DNA of 64,000 bases from SSSZ01 sp016790965 (lineage in GTDB: Bacteria; Pseudomonadota; Gammaproteobacteria; Burkholderiales; Rhodocyclaceae): positions 1-64,000 of the forward strand of contig JAEUNZ010000006.1 in assembly GCA_016790965.1 (NCBI GenBank). The letters run 5' to 3'. Below the pieces are notes generated by a model, which saw only the letters and a list, made by a program, of their open reading frames with translations, searched no databases and was not told the origin of the DNA. Position numbers and translations under genes: made by a program. Positions 15,959-23,492 of the stretch are shown here, in pieces; the stretch's first letter is position 1, and every line of letters starts with the position of its first letter.

Positions 15959-16146
15959 ACCGATAGCATGCCGTACCGCTCGCGCCAATTCTCGCTCCTG
16001 ACGGTCGAATGCCTCCGCCACCAGCGCGACCCTCGGCTACAGGTCGCTGATTCAGCTCCTGGAGAATTGGATCAGGGAGCAGCATCAGAAAAAACGGGTA
16101 GCATGAAATCCACCCTTTGGCAGACGAATAACCGAGGGAAGCTCAG

Positions 16147-16199
16147 GCTACCCCGGTCACCGACGTCGCCTGCGACGACCCCCGCAGGCAAGGGGTAGC
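16147..16199. repeat. Nested inverted repeat downstream of the GGDEF-EAL gene
   Basis: GCTACCCC (16147-16154) pairs with GGGGTAGC (16192-16199), and inside it GCCTGCG pairs with CGCAGGC. The whole folds as a long hairpin in the gap between the toxin-antitoxin promoter and the diguanylate cyclase gene. No T-run, so a repeat rather than a classical terminator. Confidence 0.45.
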
Positions 16200-16244
16200 A
16201 GCTGTAACGCCTTTACGGTGCGTGCCGTCTCCGTGGCGCGGCGC

Positions 16245-18035
16245 TCAACGCGTATCGCCCAGCCCGAGCAAAAATTCCGCAATCTGATCCGCCGGTAAAG
16301 GTCGGCTGTACAAATAGCCCTGTAGTACGTCGCAGCCCAGGCGAGCGAGGAATTCCTTTTGGGTTTCGGTTTCCACGCCTTCGGCCACCAGCTCCAGGCC
16401 AAGGTTGTGGCCCAGGGCCACGGTGGCGGAGCAGATGGCGGCGTCGTTCACGTCGGTTTCGATGTCCTTGACGAAGGAGCGGTCCAGCTTGAGGCGCTGG
16501 ATGGGCAGGTGCTTAAGGTAGGAGAGGGAGGAATAGCCGGTGCCGAAATCGTCAATGGCCAGGATGATGCCCATGTCCGAAAGCTGGTCCAGGATGCGCA
16601 CGGTCAATTCCGGGTTTTGCATGGCCGTGCTCTCGGTGATTTCCAGCTCGAGGTCGGAGGGATCGAGGCTGAAGCAGGCCAGGGCTCCGCGCACGACGGC
16701 GGGGAGGCCTTCGTGGCGAAGTTGCTGGGCGGAGAGATTGACCGCGACGCGCAGATCCAGTCCCTTGTCTTTGAAGGCGCGCAATTGACGGCAGCTTTCC
16801 CAGAACACCCAGTCGCCCAGGGCTTGGATGAGGCCCGTCTCTTCGGCGAGGGGGATGAAACGCACCGGCGGGATCGAGCCCAGGGTGGGGTGATTCCAGC
16901 GGGCCAGGGCTTCGACGCTGATGATGCTGCCCGTGGCCAGGTGGAACTGGGGCTGGAAATGCAGGGAAAACTGGGCACTGATCAAATTGGATGTGGAGAG
17001 AGCCTCTCGCAGGGCGTTTTCCAGGGTGAGGCGTTCTGCGGAAGCCTCGTTCATGCGGGCGGCGAAGAACTGGTGGTTGTTCCGGCCCGCCGTCTTGGCG
17101 TGGTACATGGCCACGTCGGCGTTGCGGATCAGGGTTTCCGGGTCGGTGCCGTCGCCCGGCATGAGGCTGATGCCGATGCTGGGGCTGGTGAACAGGTCGT
17201 GACCGGAAACACTCATGCGGTCGGCGAGGTTGCGCTCGATCTTGCCGGCGATGGAGCCGGCAGTCATGGCGCTGTCGATGTCGGGCAGGACGACGACGAA
17301 CTCGTCGCCGCCCAGCCGGGCGACGATGTCGCTGGAGCGTACGCACTCCTTCAGCCGTCGGGCGATTTCCACCAGTACCGCGTCGCCGACGTGATGGCCC
17401 AGGGAATCGTTGATGGACTTGAAGCGGTCCAGGTCGATGAGCAGGACGGCGAGTTGCTGGCCCTGCCGCTGGCAGGAAATGATGGCCAGGTGCAACTGGC
17501 TTTCCAGGGCAAAGCGGTTGGGCAGTTCGGTCAGGGTGTCGTGGGTGGCCAGGTGGGCGATGCGTTCGGAGGCTTCGCGCTTCTCGCTGATGTCGGTGAA
17601 CAGGGCCACGTGGAAGCGGGGCTGGCCGGCCTCGTCGCGCAGGACCGAGACGGTCATCCACTTGGGGTAGAGGGTGCCGTCCTTGCCCCGGTCCCAGATT
17701 TCGCCCTGCCAGTAGTCGCACTGCTGCAGTTCGAGCCACATGGAGCGGATCACGTCGCCGGAGGTGAGGCCCGAGGCGAAAATCCTGGGGTCGCGCCCGC
17801 GGATTTCGTCCAGGTTGTAGCCGCTCATGCGGGTAAAGGCCGGGTTGCCGGCGACGATGCGGTTGGCGCCGTCGGTGATGAGCACGGCGTCCAGGGTCTG
17901 GGAGAAGATGCGGGTCAGGACGGCACGGTCGAGGTCCTGGGCCTCGCGGTCGTCGAGAGGGTCGAAATCGACCATCGGGAAATCGTCCGTCAGGGCCGCC
18001 TCCTGGGGCCGTTCGGGGTTCATGTCCTCACCCAA
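16245..18035 (-). CDS. PAS-GGDEF-EAL c-di-GMP turnover protein
   Basis: 596 aa (a second ATG at 18023 is possible). The PAS domain (about 35-160, with DAVLITDGANRIVAGNPAF) is followed by its PAC motif. The GGDEF domain (about 165-325) has the intact catalytic motif RLGGDEFVVVL. The EAL domain (about 345-590) has ISVEALARW, the loop DDFGTGYSSL and the EGVET motif. All catalytic signatures are kept, so it may both make and degrade c-di-GMP. No membrane segment is seen; the PAS domain presumably binds a cytosolic signal. Transcribed alone. Confidence 0.94.
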   Translation of the reverse strand: MGEDMNPERPQEAALTDDFPMVDFDPLDDREAQDLDRAVLTRIFSQTLDAVLITDGANRIVAGNPAFTRMSGYNLDEIRGRDPRIFASGLTSGDVIRSMWLELQQCDYWQGEIWDRGKDGTLYPKWMTVSVLRDEAGQPRFHVALFTDISEKREASERIAHLATHDTLTELPNRFALESQLHLAIISCQRQGQQLAVLLIDLDRFKSINDSLGHHVGDAVLVEIARRLKECVRSSDIVARLGGDEFVVVLPDIDSAMTAGSIAGKIERNLADRMSVSGHDLFTSPSIGISLMPGDGTDPETLIRNADVAMYHAKTAGRNNHQFFAARMNEASAERLTLENALREALSTSNLISAQFSLHFQPQFHLATGSIISVEALARWNHPTLGSIPPVRFIPLAEETGLIQALGDWVFWESCRQLRAFKDKGLDLRVAVNLSAQQLRHEGLPAVVRGALACFSLDPSDLELEITESTAMQNPELTVRILDQLSDMGIILAIDDFGTGYSSLSYLKHLPIQRLKLDRSFVKDIETDVNDAAICSATVALGHNLGLELVAEGVETETQKEFLARLGCDVLQGYLYSRPLPADQIAEFLLGLGDTR

Positions 18036-18094
18036 GCTTTGCTCCGTGTGTGCTGTGGAATGGCCCGGTTCGCCGCCGGGCTCAGGTCAGGCCA

Positions 18095-19186
18095 TCATAC
18101 ATTGAAAAGGAAATTCATGACGTCGCCGTCCTGCACGACGTAGTCCTTGCCCTCGGCCCGCATTTTGCCCGCTTCTTTGGCGCCGCTTTCGCCCTTGCAG
18201 GCGACGAAATCATCAAAGGCGATAGTCTGGGCGCGGATGAAGCCGCGCTCGAAATCGGTGTGGATGACGCCGGCCGCCTGGGGCGCGGTGTCCCCGCGAT
18301 GGATGGTCCAGGCGCGAACTTCCTTCACCCCGGCGGTGAAGTAGGTCGCCAGCCCGAGGAGCTTGTAGCCGGCGCGGATGAGGCGGTTGAGGCCGGGTTC
18401 TTCGAGACCCAGGTCGGCGAGGAAAATCTGTTTTTCGTCATCGTCCAGATCGGCGATTTCGGCTTCGATGGCCGCGCACACGGGCACTACTTCGGCCCCT
18501 TCCGTCGCAGCGTGGGCCTGCACCGCGGCGAGCAGGGGATTGTCGGCAAAGCCGCCTTCGGCGACGTTGGCAACGTAGAGGACGGGTTTTGCAGTGATGA
18601 GGCAGAAGGGCTTGAGATTGGCCCACTCCTCCCGGGAGAGGTCGAGGGCCCGCACCGGCCGGCCCTGGTCGAGCTGGGCGTAGCACTTGTCCAGGACGGC
18701 GACCAAGAGCTTGGCTTCCTTGTCGCCGGCGTTGGCGGGCTTGCGATAGCGGTTGAGGGCCTTGTCCACGGTGGCGAGGTCGGCCAGGGCGAGTTCGGTG
18801 TCGATGACTTCGATGTCCCGGATGGGGTCGACGCCTCCGGAGACGTGCACCACGTTGTCGTCGGCGAAGCAGCGCACCACATGGACGACGGCGTCGGTTT
18901 CCCGGATGTTGGCCAGGAACTGGTTGCCCAGGCCCTCGCCCTTGGAAGCCCCCGCCACCAGGCCCGCAATATCGACGAATTCGACCACCGCGGGAACGAC
19001 CCGCTGTGGTTTGACGATGGTGGTGAGCTGCGCGAGACGGGCGTCCGGAACCTCGACGATGCCCACGTTGGGCTCGATGGTGCAGAAGGGGTAATTGGCC
19101 GCTTCGATGCCTGCCTTGGTCAGGGCGTTGAACAGGGTGGACTTGCCGACGTTGGGCAGGCCGACGATGCCGCACTTGAGGGACAT
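18095..19186 (-). CDS. ychF: Redox-regulated ATPase YchF (Obg-like)
   Basis: 363 aa, the normal length. The P-loop GLPNVGKSTLFNAL at residues 8-21, VEFVDIAGLVAGASKGEGLG (switch/G3), and a changed G4 motif consistent with ATP rather than GTP preference. Then the coiled coil and C-terminal TGS domain ending VMNFLFNV. It binds ribosomes and is linked to translation and oxidative stress. It is the last gene of the run pth-ychF, 16 bp after pth, as in many proteobacteria. Confidence 0.97.
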   Translation of the reverse strand: MSLKCGIVGLPNVGKSTLFNALTKAGIEAANYPFCTIEPNVGIVEVPDARLAQLTTIVKPQRVVPAVVEFVDIAGLVAGASKGEGLGNQFLANIRETDAVVHVVRCFADDNVVHVSGGVDPIRDIEVIDTELALADLATVDKALNRYRKPANAGDKEAKLLVAVLDKCYAQLDQGRPVRALDLSREEWANLKPFCLITAKPVLYVANVAEGGFADNPLLAAVQAHAATEGAEVVPVCAAIEAEIADLDDDEKQIFLADLGLEEPGLNRLIRAGYKLLGLATYFTAGVKEVRAWTIHRGDTAPQAAGVIHTDFERGFIRAQTIAFDDFVACKGESGAKEAGKMRAEGKDYVVQDGDVMNFLFNV

Positions 19187-19202
19187 GGGATTTCCTTCGG
19201 GG

Positions 19203-19805
19203 TCAGGAGGCGGCGGGGCCGCCGGTTGCGGGTTTGGCGTGCAAGCTGCGCTGGGCCGCTTCGTAGTCGCCGCCGGCGAGGGCGGGCCAGGCCCGCAGGC
19301 TGCGGTCCAGGGCCGATTCGATGGCGGGCAATTCCTCCCGCCGCGGGGGGTGGAGGACGAAGTCCACCACGCCTTGGGCGAGGCCCAGGCTGCGCGGGTG
19401 GCCTATCCCCAGGCGCAGGCGCCAGAAATCCGGCGTGCCCAGACGTGCCTGGATGTCCTTCAGGCCGTTGTGGCCGCCGTTGCTGCCCCCTTGCTTCAAG
19501 CGGATGCCGCCGGGGGGCAGGTCGAGGTCGTCATGGACGACGAGGATTTCGTCCGGGGTGATCTTGCAAAAATTTGCCAGCGCGGCGACCGCCTGGCCCG
19601 AGCGGTTCATGAAGGTGGTGGGCTGGAGCAGCCACAGCTCGCCGGCCCGTCCGGCCCGGCCGAAGAATTTGGCCTGGGGGGCAAGGCCGACCCGCAGAGC
19701 GGCTGCGAGCTGGTCCACGAACCAGAACCCGACATTGTGCCGGGTGGCTTCGTACTCGGCGCCGGGGTTGCCGAGGCCGACGAGAAGGCGGGGGGCGGAG
19801 GGCAT
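19203..19805 (-). CDS. pth: Peptidyl-tRNA hydrolase
   Basis: 200 aa. Releases peptides from peptidyl-tRNA dropped by ribosomes. Opens with LLVGLGNPGAEYEATRHNVGF containing the catalytic His (RHNVG); the TFMNRSG motif and the HDDLDLPPGGIRLKQGGSNG region with its catalytic Asp are present. Follows rplY by 72 bp, the common order rplY-pth-ychF. Confidence 0.97.
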   Translation of the reverse strand: MPSAPRLLVGLGNPGAEYEATRHNVGFWFVDQLAAALRVGLAPQAKFFGRAGRAGELWLLQPTTFMNRSGQAVAALANFCKITPDEILVVHDDLDLPPGGIRLKQGGSNGGHNGLKDIQARLGTPDFWRLRLGIGHPRSLGLAQGVVDFVLHPPRREELPAIESALDRSLRAWPALAGGDYEAAQRSLHAKPATGGPAAS

Positions 19806-19877
19806 GGCGGGGGTCGGAACGCACGACGGCCGCCGGGGCGGAATGCCTGCGGCGGCCGTCCGGGGAGCGGGAGACGC

Positions 19878-20486
19878 TTAGGCCGCCGCCGGAGCTTCGC
19901 CCTCAGCGCCTTCCTCGCTGCCGCCCTTGCCGACGATGCCGACCACGATGGGGTCATCGGAGCCGTGCTGTACGGCCTTGACGCCCTTGGGCAGCTTGAG
20001 CTGAGAGACATGGAGGTTCTCGCCGACCTTGAGGCCGCCGACGTCCACTTCGACGAATTCGGGCAGATCCTTGGCCAGACAGTGGATGTCCACTTCGGTC
20101 ATGACGTGATTCACCAAGCCGCCGGAGAGCTTGACGCCGGGGGCGACGTCTTCATTGACGAAGTGCAGCGGCACCTTGATGTGCAGTTCGTGGGTGGCGT
20201 CCACACGCTGGAAATCCACGTGCAAGACCAGGGGGCGGTAGGCGTGCACTTGCGTGTCGCGCAGCAGGACCTGTTCCTTCTTGCCATCGATGAGGAGGTT
20301 GAGGATGGAAGAGTGGAAGGCTTCCTTCTTCAGACCCAGGAGGAGGGCGTTGTGGTCGAGTTCGATGGCGACGGGGGCAGCTTCGCCGCCGTAGACGATG
20401 CCCGGCACCTTGCCAGCGCGGCGCAGGCGGCGGCTCGCACCCGATCCCTGCAGCGTGCGCAGTTGCGCGTTGAGTTCAAATTGCAT
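19878..20486 (-). CDS. rplY: 50S ribosomal protein L25 (Ctc-type, long form)
   Basis: 202 aa. The N-terminal L25 domain (LRTLQGSGASRRLRRAGKVP) binds 5S rRNA. The C-terminal TL5/CTC beta domain has the HVDFQRVDATHELHIKVPL segment. A low-complexity Ala/Glu/Gly tail closes it. This two-domain form is usual in betaproteobacteria, unlike the 94-aa E. coli protein. It is 54 bp downstream of prs. Confidence 0.96.
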   Translation of the reverse strand: MQFELNAQLRTLQGSGASRRLRRAGKVPGIVYGGEAAPVAIELDHNALLLGLKKEAFHSSILNLLIDGKKEQVLLRDTQVHAYRPLVLHVDFQRVDATHELHIKVPLHFVNEDVAPGVKLSGGLVNHVMTEVDIHCLAKDLPEFVEVDVGGLKVGENLHVSQLKLPKGVKAVQHGSDDPIVVGIVGKGGSEEGAEGEAPAAA

Positions 20487-20540
20487 GATGACTCCAGAGT
20501 TGATTCCCGCGCCGCGACCAGAGCGGGAGGTTGAAAAAAC

Positions 20541-21491
20541 TTAATCGATGAACAGCGACGAAACGGAATCGTCGTTGCTGATGCGGCGGATGGTTTCCGC
20601 CATGATCTCCGCCACCGAAAGCTGGCGGATGCGCGGCGATGCCGAGGCTTCGTCGTGCAGGGGAATGGTGTCGGTGACGACCAGGGAATCCAGGTCGGAC
20701 CCGTTGACCCGTTCGACCGCCGGCCCGGACAGGACCGGGTGGGTGCAGTAGGCCACCACGCGCTTGGCGCCGTTGGCCTTGAGGGCCGTGGCGGCCTTGC
20801 ACAGGGTGCCGGCGGTGTCGACCATGTCGTCCATGATGATGCAGGTGCGGCCATCGACTTCGCCGATGATGTTCATCACCTCGGAGACGTTGGCCTTGGG
20901 GCGGCGCTTGTCGATGATGGCCATGTCGCATTCGAGGCGCTTGGCCAGAGAGCGGGCGCGCACCACGCCGCCGTGGTCGGGGGAAACGACCAGGGGATTC
21001 TCGAAATTCTGCTTCTTGATGTCGTCGAGCAGGATGGGCAGGGCGTAGATGTTGTCGACCGGGATGTCGAAGAAGCCCTGGATCTGCTCGGCGTGCAGAT
21101 CCATGGTCAGCACTCGGTCGACGCCGGCCGCGGCCAGCATGTTGGCCACCAGCTTGGCCGCGATGGGCACGCGGGAGGAGCGGGGACGGCGGTCCTGGCG
21201 GGCGTAGCCGAAGTAGGGAATGGCAGCGGTGATGCGGCCGGCGGAGGCGCGCTTGAGAGTGTCGACGATGACCAGCAATTCCATCAGGTTATCGTTGCAG
21301 GGGGCGCAGGTGGATTGCAGGACGAAAATGTCGCGGCCCCGCACGTGCTCCTGCAGTTCGACGCTGACTTCGCCGTCGGAGAAGCGGCCGACATTGGCGC
21401 GGCCGAGGTCGACGTTCAGGTGTTCGGCCACGTCGGCGGCCAACTTCGGGTTGGCGTTGCCGGTGAAGACCATCAGACTGTTGTAGGCCAT
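20541..21491 (-). CDS. prs: Ribose-phosphate pyrophosphokinase
   Basis: 316 aa. Makes PRPP from ribose 5-phosphate and ATP for nucleotide, histidine and tryptophan synthesis. Features: FSDGEVSVEL near residue 37, the flexible catalytic loop PYFGYARQDRRPRSS and the PRPP-binding signature CIIMDDMVDTAGTL. The start at ATG 21491 gives the normal family N-terminus (MAYNSLMVFTGNANPKLA); a longer frame reaching 21548 would run into the tRNA terminator. It lies directly after tRNA-Gln. Confidence 0.97.
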   Translation of the reverse strand: MAYNSLMVFTGNANPKLAADVAEHLNVDLGRANVGRFSDGEVSVELQEHVRGRDIFVLQSTCAPCNDNLMELLVIVDTLKRASAGRITAAIPYFGYARQDRRPRSSRVPIAAKLVANMLAAAGVDRVLTMDLHAEQIQGFFDIPVDNIYALPILLDDIKKQNFENPLVVSPDHGGVVRARSLAKRLECDMAIIDKRRPKANVSEVMNIIGEVDGRTCIIMDDMVDTAGTLCKAATALKANGAKRVVAYCTHPVLSGPAVERVNGSDLDSLVVTDTIPLHDEASASPRIRQLSVAEIMAETIRRISNDDSVSSLFID

Positions 21492-21547
21492 CTCGATTCG
21501 GTTCCCAGCGGCGGAGACCCATCCCGCAAGGCCTCGCCAAAAGCGCA

Positions 21548-21574
21548 CTCGGGCAGGCTTTTGGCCTGCCCGAG
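21548..21574. terminator. Hairpin between tRNA-Gln and prs
   Basis: Perfect 11-bp stem CTCGGGCAGGC / GCCTGCCCGAG with a five-base loop. On the minus strand it is followed by TGCGCTTTT. It could be a partial terminator or a processing signal separating the tRNA from the prs message. Confidence 0.6.
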
Positions 21575-21584
21575 GAATTCTGAA

Positions 21585-21661
21585 TGGCTGGGGAAGAAGG
21601 ATTCGAACCTTCGGATGCCGGAATCAAAATCCGGTGCCTTGACCAACTTGGCGACTCCCCA
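21585..21661 (-). tRNA. tRNA-Gln (anticodon TTG)
   Basis: 77 bases with the CCA encoded (TGG at 21585-21587 on the plus strand). Acceptor stem TGGGGAG / CTTCCCCA-type pairing, D-loop AGTTGGTCAAGG, anticodon arm CCGGATTTTGATTCCGG with TTG in the loop, and T-arm GGTTCGAATCC. The position between ispE and prs is conserved in betaproteobacteria, where tRNA-Gln lies in this operon. Confidence 0.95.
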
Positions 21662-21751
21662 GCGGATCGTCCCCACGGGGTCCGTGCGAACGAGGCGCGC
21701 ATGATACAGGAAGCCGCTTCGAAAAGCCACACCCGCCCGGGGCGGGGAAAT

Positions 21752-22057
21752 TCAGGCGAAGCCGAAGAGCCTCTCGAAATTGGCGATTTCCAGCACCTTA
21801 CGTACTGGGCTTTCGCCCGGCCGCAGGCGGACGGTCTTGCCCGCTTCTTCCGCGCCCTGGCGTAGCAGGAGGAGCATGCCCAGGGCCGAGCTGTCCATGT
21901 AGGCGACCTGGTGAAAATCGATCAGGATGTCGCTGACCGCGGGGTTTTCGAGCAAGGGCTTGTAGGCGCCGCGGAAATCGCGGTGGGCTGAAAAATCGAA
22001 ACGGCCGGCGAGGGAAAGAGCGGCTGCGCTGCCGATGAGGGTGCTGGAGACGTTCAT
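21752..22057 (-). CDS. STAS-domain protein (anti-sigma-factor-antagonist type)
   Basis: 101 aa, a single STAS domain. The conserved serine motif is in QVAYMDSSALGMLLLLRQGAE, where the second serine would be phosphorylated by a partner kinase. No kinase or phosphatase of this system is nearby. It sits between ispE (26 bp upstream) and tRNA-Gln, a place where the usual operon has no gene, so it looks like a lineage-specific addition. Either part of a partner-switch pathway encoded elsewhere or a lipid-asymmetry-type STAS protein; the former fits the serine motif better. Confidence 0.85.
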   Translation of the reverse strand: MNVSSTLIGSAAALSLAGRFDFSAHRDFRGAYKPLLENPAVSDILIDFHQVAYMDSSALGMLLLLRQGAEEAGKTVRLRPGESPVRKVLEIANFERLFGFA

Positions 22058-22083
22058 GAGAAGGTCACGCTAGGGAAAAGGCC

Positions 22084-22941
22084 TCAGTCTACGTCGGAGA
22101 GTGGATGGCGGTCCAGACCGCCCGCGACCCAGGCGCGGGTTCCTGCGGGCAGGGCGGCTTGGGCCTCTAAAGCTGTGTCTGCGCTGGCGAACTCGGCGAA
22201 GAGGCAGGCGCCGGAGCCCGTCATCAGGGCTCCGGGAGCGACCTGCCTAAGAGTGTCCAGTGCGTCAGCCACGGCCGGGAAGTGTCTGCAGGCGACCGAC
22301 TGCAGGTCATTATGGCCGAATCCAGGCCGCCATTCGCTGACGTGAATGGCAGGTGTGTCACGGGGCAAGGCTGAGTCGGAGAAGATGGCTGCGGTGGGAA
22401 CCGCGGTGTCCGGTTCGACCACCAGATACCACGCGGCAGGCAGGTCCACCGGCGTGAGCGCTTCGCCGACTCCCTCGGCGAAGGCGTTCTTGCCGGCGAT
22501 GAAGACGGGAACGTCCGCGCCCAGGGCGAGGCCGAGGGACTGGAGCCGCTGCCTCGGCAGGCCCAGCCTCCACAGGTGGTTGAGGGCGACGAGGACCGTG
22601 GCCGCATCCGAACTGCCACCCCCCAGGCCGCCGCCCAGGGGAAGTTGCTTGTCCAGATGGAGTGTGACTCCGGGGGTCTCTCCGACTTCGCGCCTTAGGG
22701 CATGCGCGGCGCGCACGGTCAGGTCGGCTTCCGGAGGGACGTTCGGCAGCGGATTGGCGAGGACGATGCGGTCGTCGTCCCGGGGTGCGAAATGCAGCCA
22801 GTCGCAGCGGTCGATGAAGCGAAAGACGGTTTGCAGCAGGTGGTAGCCATCGGGGCGGCGGCCGACCACGTGCAGGAAGAGATTGAGCTTGGCGGGGGCT
22901 GGCCAGGGGGTGTGCCAAGCGAAAGGCGGCGGCGCGGTCAC
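22084..22941 (-). CDS. ispE: 4-diphosphocytidyl-2-C-methyl-D-erythritol kinase
   Basis: 285 aa, GHMP kinase of the MEP isoprenoid pathway. Starts at GTG 22941, overlapping the lolB stop (GTGA). Substrate motif PAPAKLNLFLHVVGRRPDGYH at the N-terminus, the GHMP ATP loop LPLGGGLGGGSSDAAT, and MTGSGACLFAEF near the C-terminus. The overlap with lolB implies coupled translation. Confidence 0.96.
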   Translation of the reverse strand: MTAPPPFAWHTPWPAPAKLNLFLHVVGRRPDGYHLLQTVFRFIDRCDWLHFAPRDDDRIVLANPLPNVPPEADLTVRAAHALRREVGETPGVTLHLDKQLPLGGGLGGGSSDAATVLVALNHLWRLGLPRQRLQSLGLALGADVPVFIAGKNAFAEGVGEALTPVDLPAAWYLVVEPDTAVPTAAIFSDSALPRDTPAIHVSEWRPGFGHNDLQSVACRHFPAVADALDTLRQVAPGALMTGSGACLFAEFASADTALEAQAALPAGTRAWVAGGLDRHPLSDVD

Positions 22942-23492
22942 GGAGTTTTCCAGTCCTCGATGCGCAGACGCAGTTCCAGCTCGCTTTCCCGGGTGATGGT
23001 GAGACCCGCGGGAAGCGCCCCGGGGCGCGGGTCGTCGTAGGCGTAGTCCACGGTCCAGCCGTCTTCCCGCAGGCGGGCGGGGCGGCCCTGGGCGTCGCGG
23101 GAAAGGGCACCGGGGCTGTGTGCGCGTCCCAGGAGCCAGGCCGGCAGCTCCCCCAGGGGGAGCGTATAGCCCGTGGCTTCCCGCACCAGCGTGGCCGGGT
23201 CGCTTGCCTGACGGAGGCGGCCGTCGCCGCTTCTGAGACGGGCGCCGTCGGCGTCCACGGTGATTTCGGCCAGGCCCTGGCCGAAGGGGGAAGACAAGAG
23301 GATGGAGTCCCGGCCTGCCTCGTGGGTCCAGCTCAGGCGGCCGCTGGCGTGGGCGGGGGGCTCGCCCGGGCGCTCGCTGCGCAGGGCAAAACGGGCGTCG
23401 AGGGCAAAGTCGCCTACGCTGTCGCGGTCTGCGCTGGAAGGGGGGAGGGAGGCGCAGCCCGCGAGGAGAAGGGCGGCGAAAATGGCTCTCAA
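22938..23492 (-). CDS. lolB: Outer-membrane lipoprotein insertion factor LolB
   Basis: 184 aa from TTG 23492, whose TTGA overlaps the stop of the TPR gene upstream. This start gives a short lipoprotein signal MRAIFAALLLAGC with the lipobox LAGC; longer in-frame starts lie within the TPR gene and lack a signal. The rest has LolB features (FALDARFALR, GRLSWTHEAGRDSILLSSPFGQGLAEI, W-rich C-terminal half). It accepts lipoproteins from LolA and places them in the outer membrane. Confidence 0.9.
   Translation of the reverse strand: MRAIFAALLLAGCASLPPSSADRDSVGDFALDARFALRSERPGEPPAHASGRLSWTHEAGRDSILLSSPFGQGLAEITVDADGARLRSGDGRLRQASDPATLVREATGYTLPLGELPAWLLGRAHSPGALSRDAQGRPARLREDGWTVDYAYDDPRPGALPAGLTITRESELELRLRIEDWKTP

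Noticed and set aside
16359..18143. 594-codon plus-strand frame opposite the GGDEF-EAL gene
   Set aside because: Third-position GC bias creates it; no recognisable domain, while the minus strand has intact PAS, GGDEF and EAL motifs.
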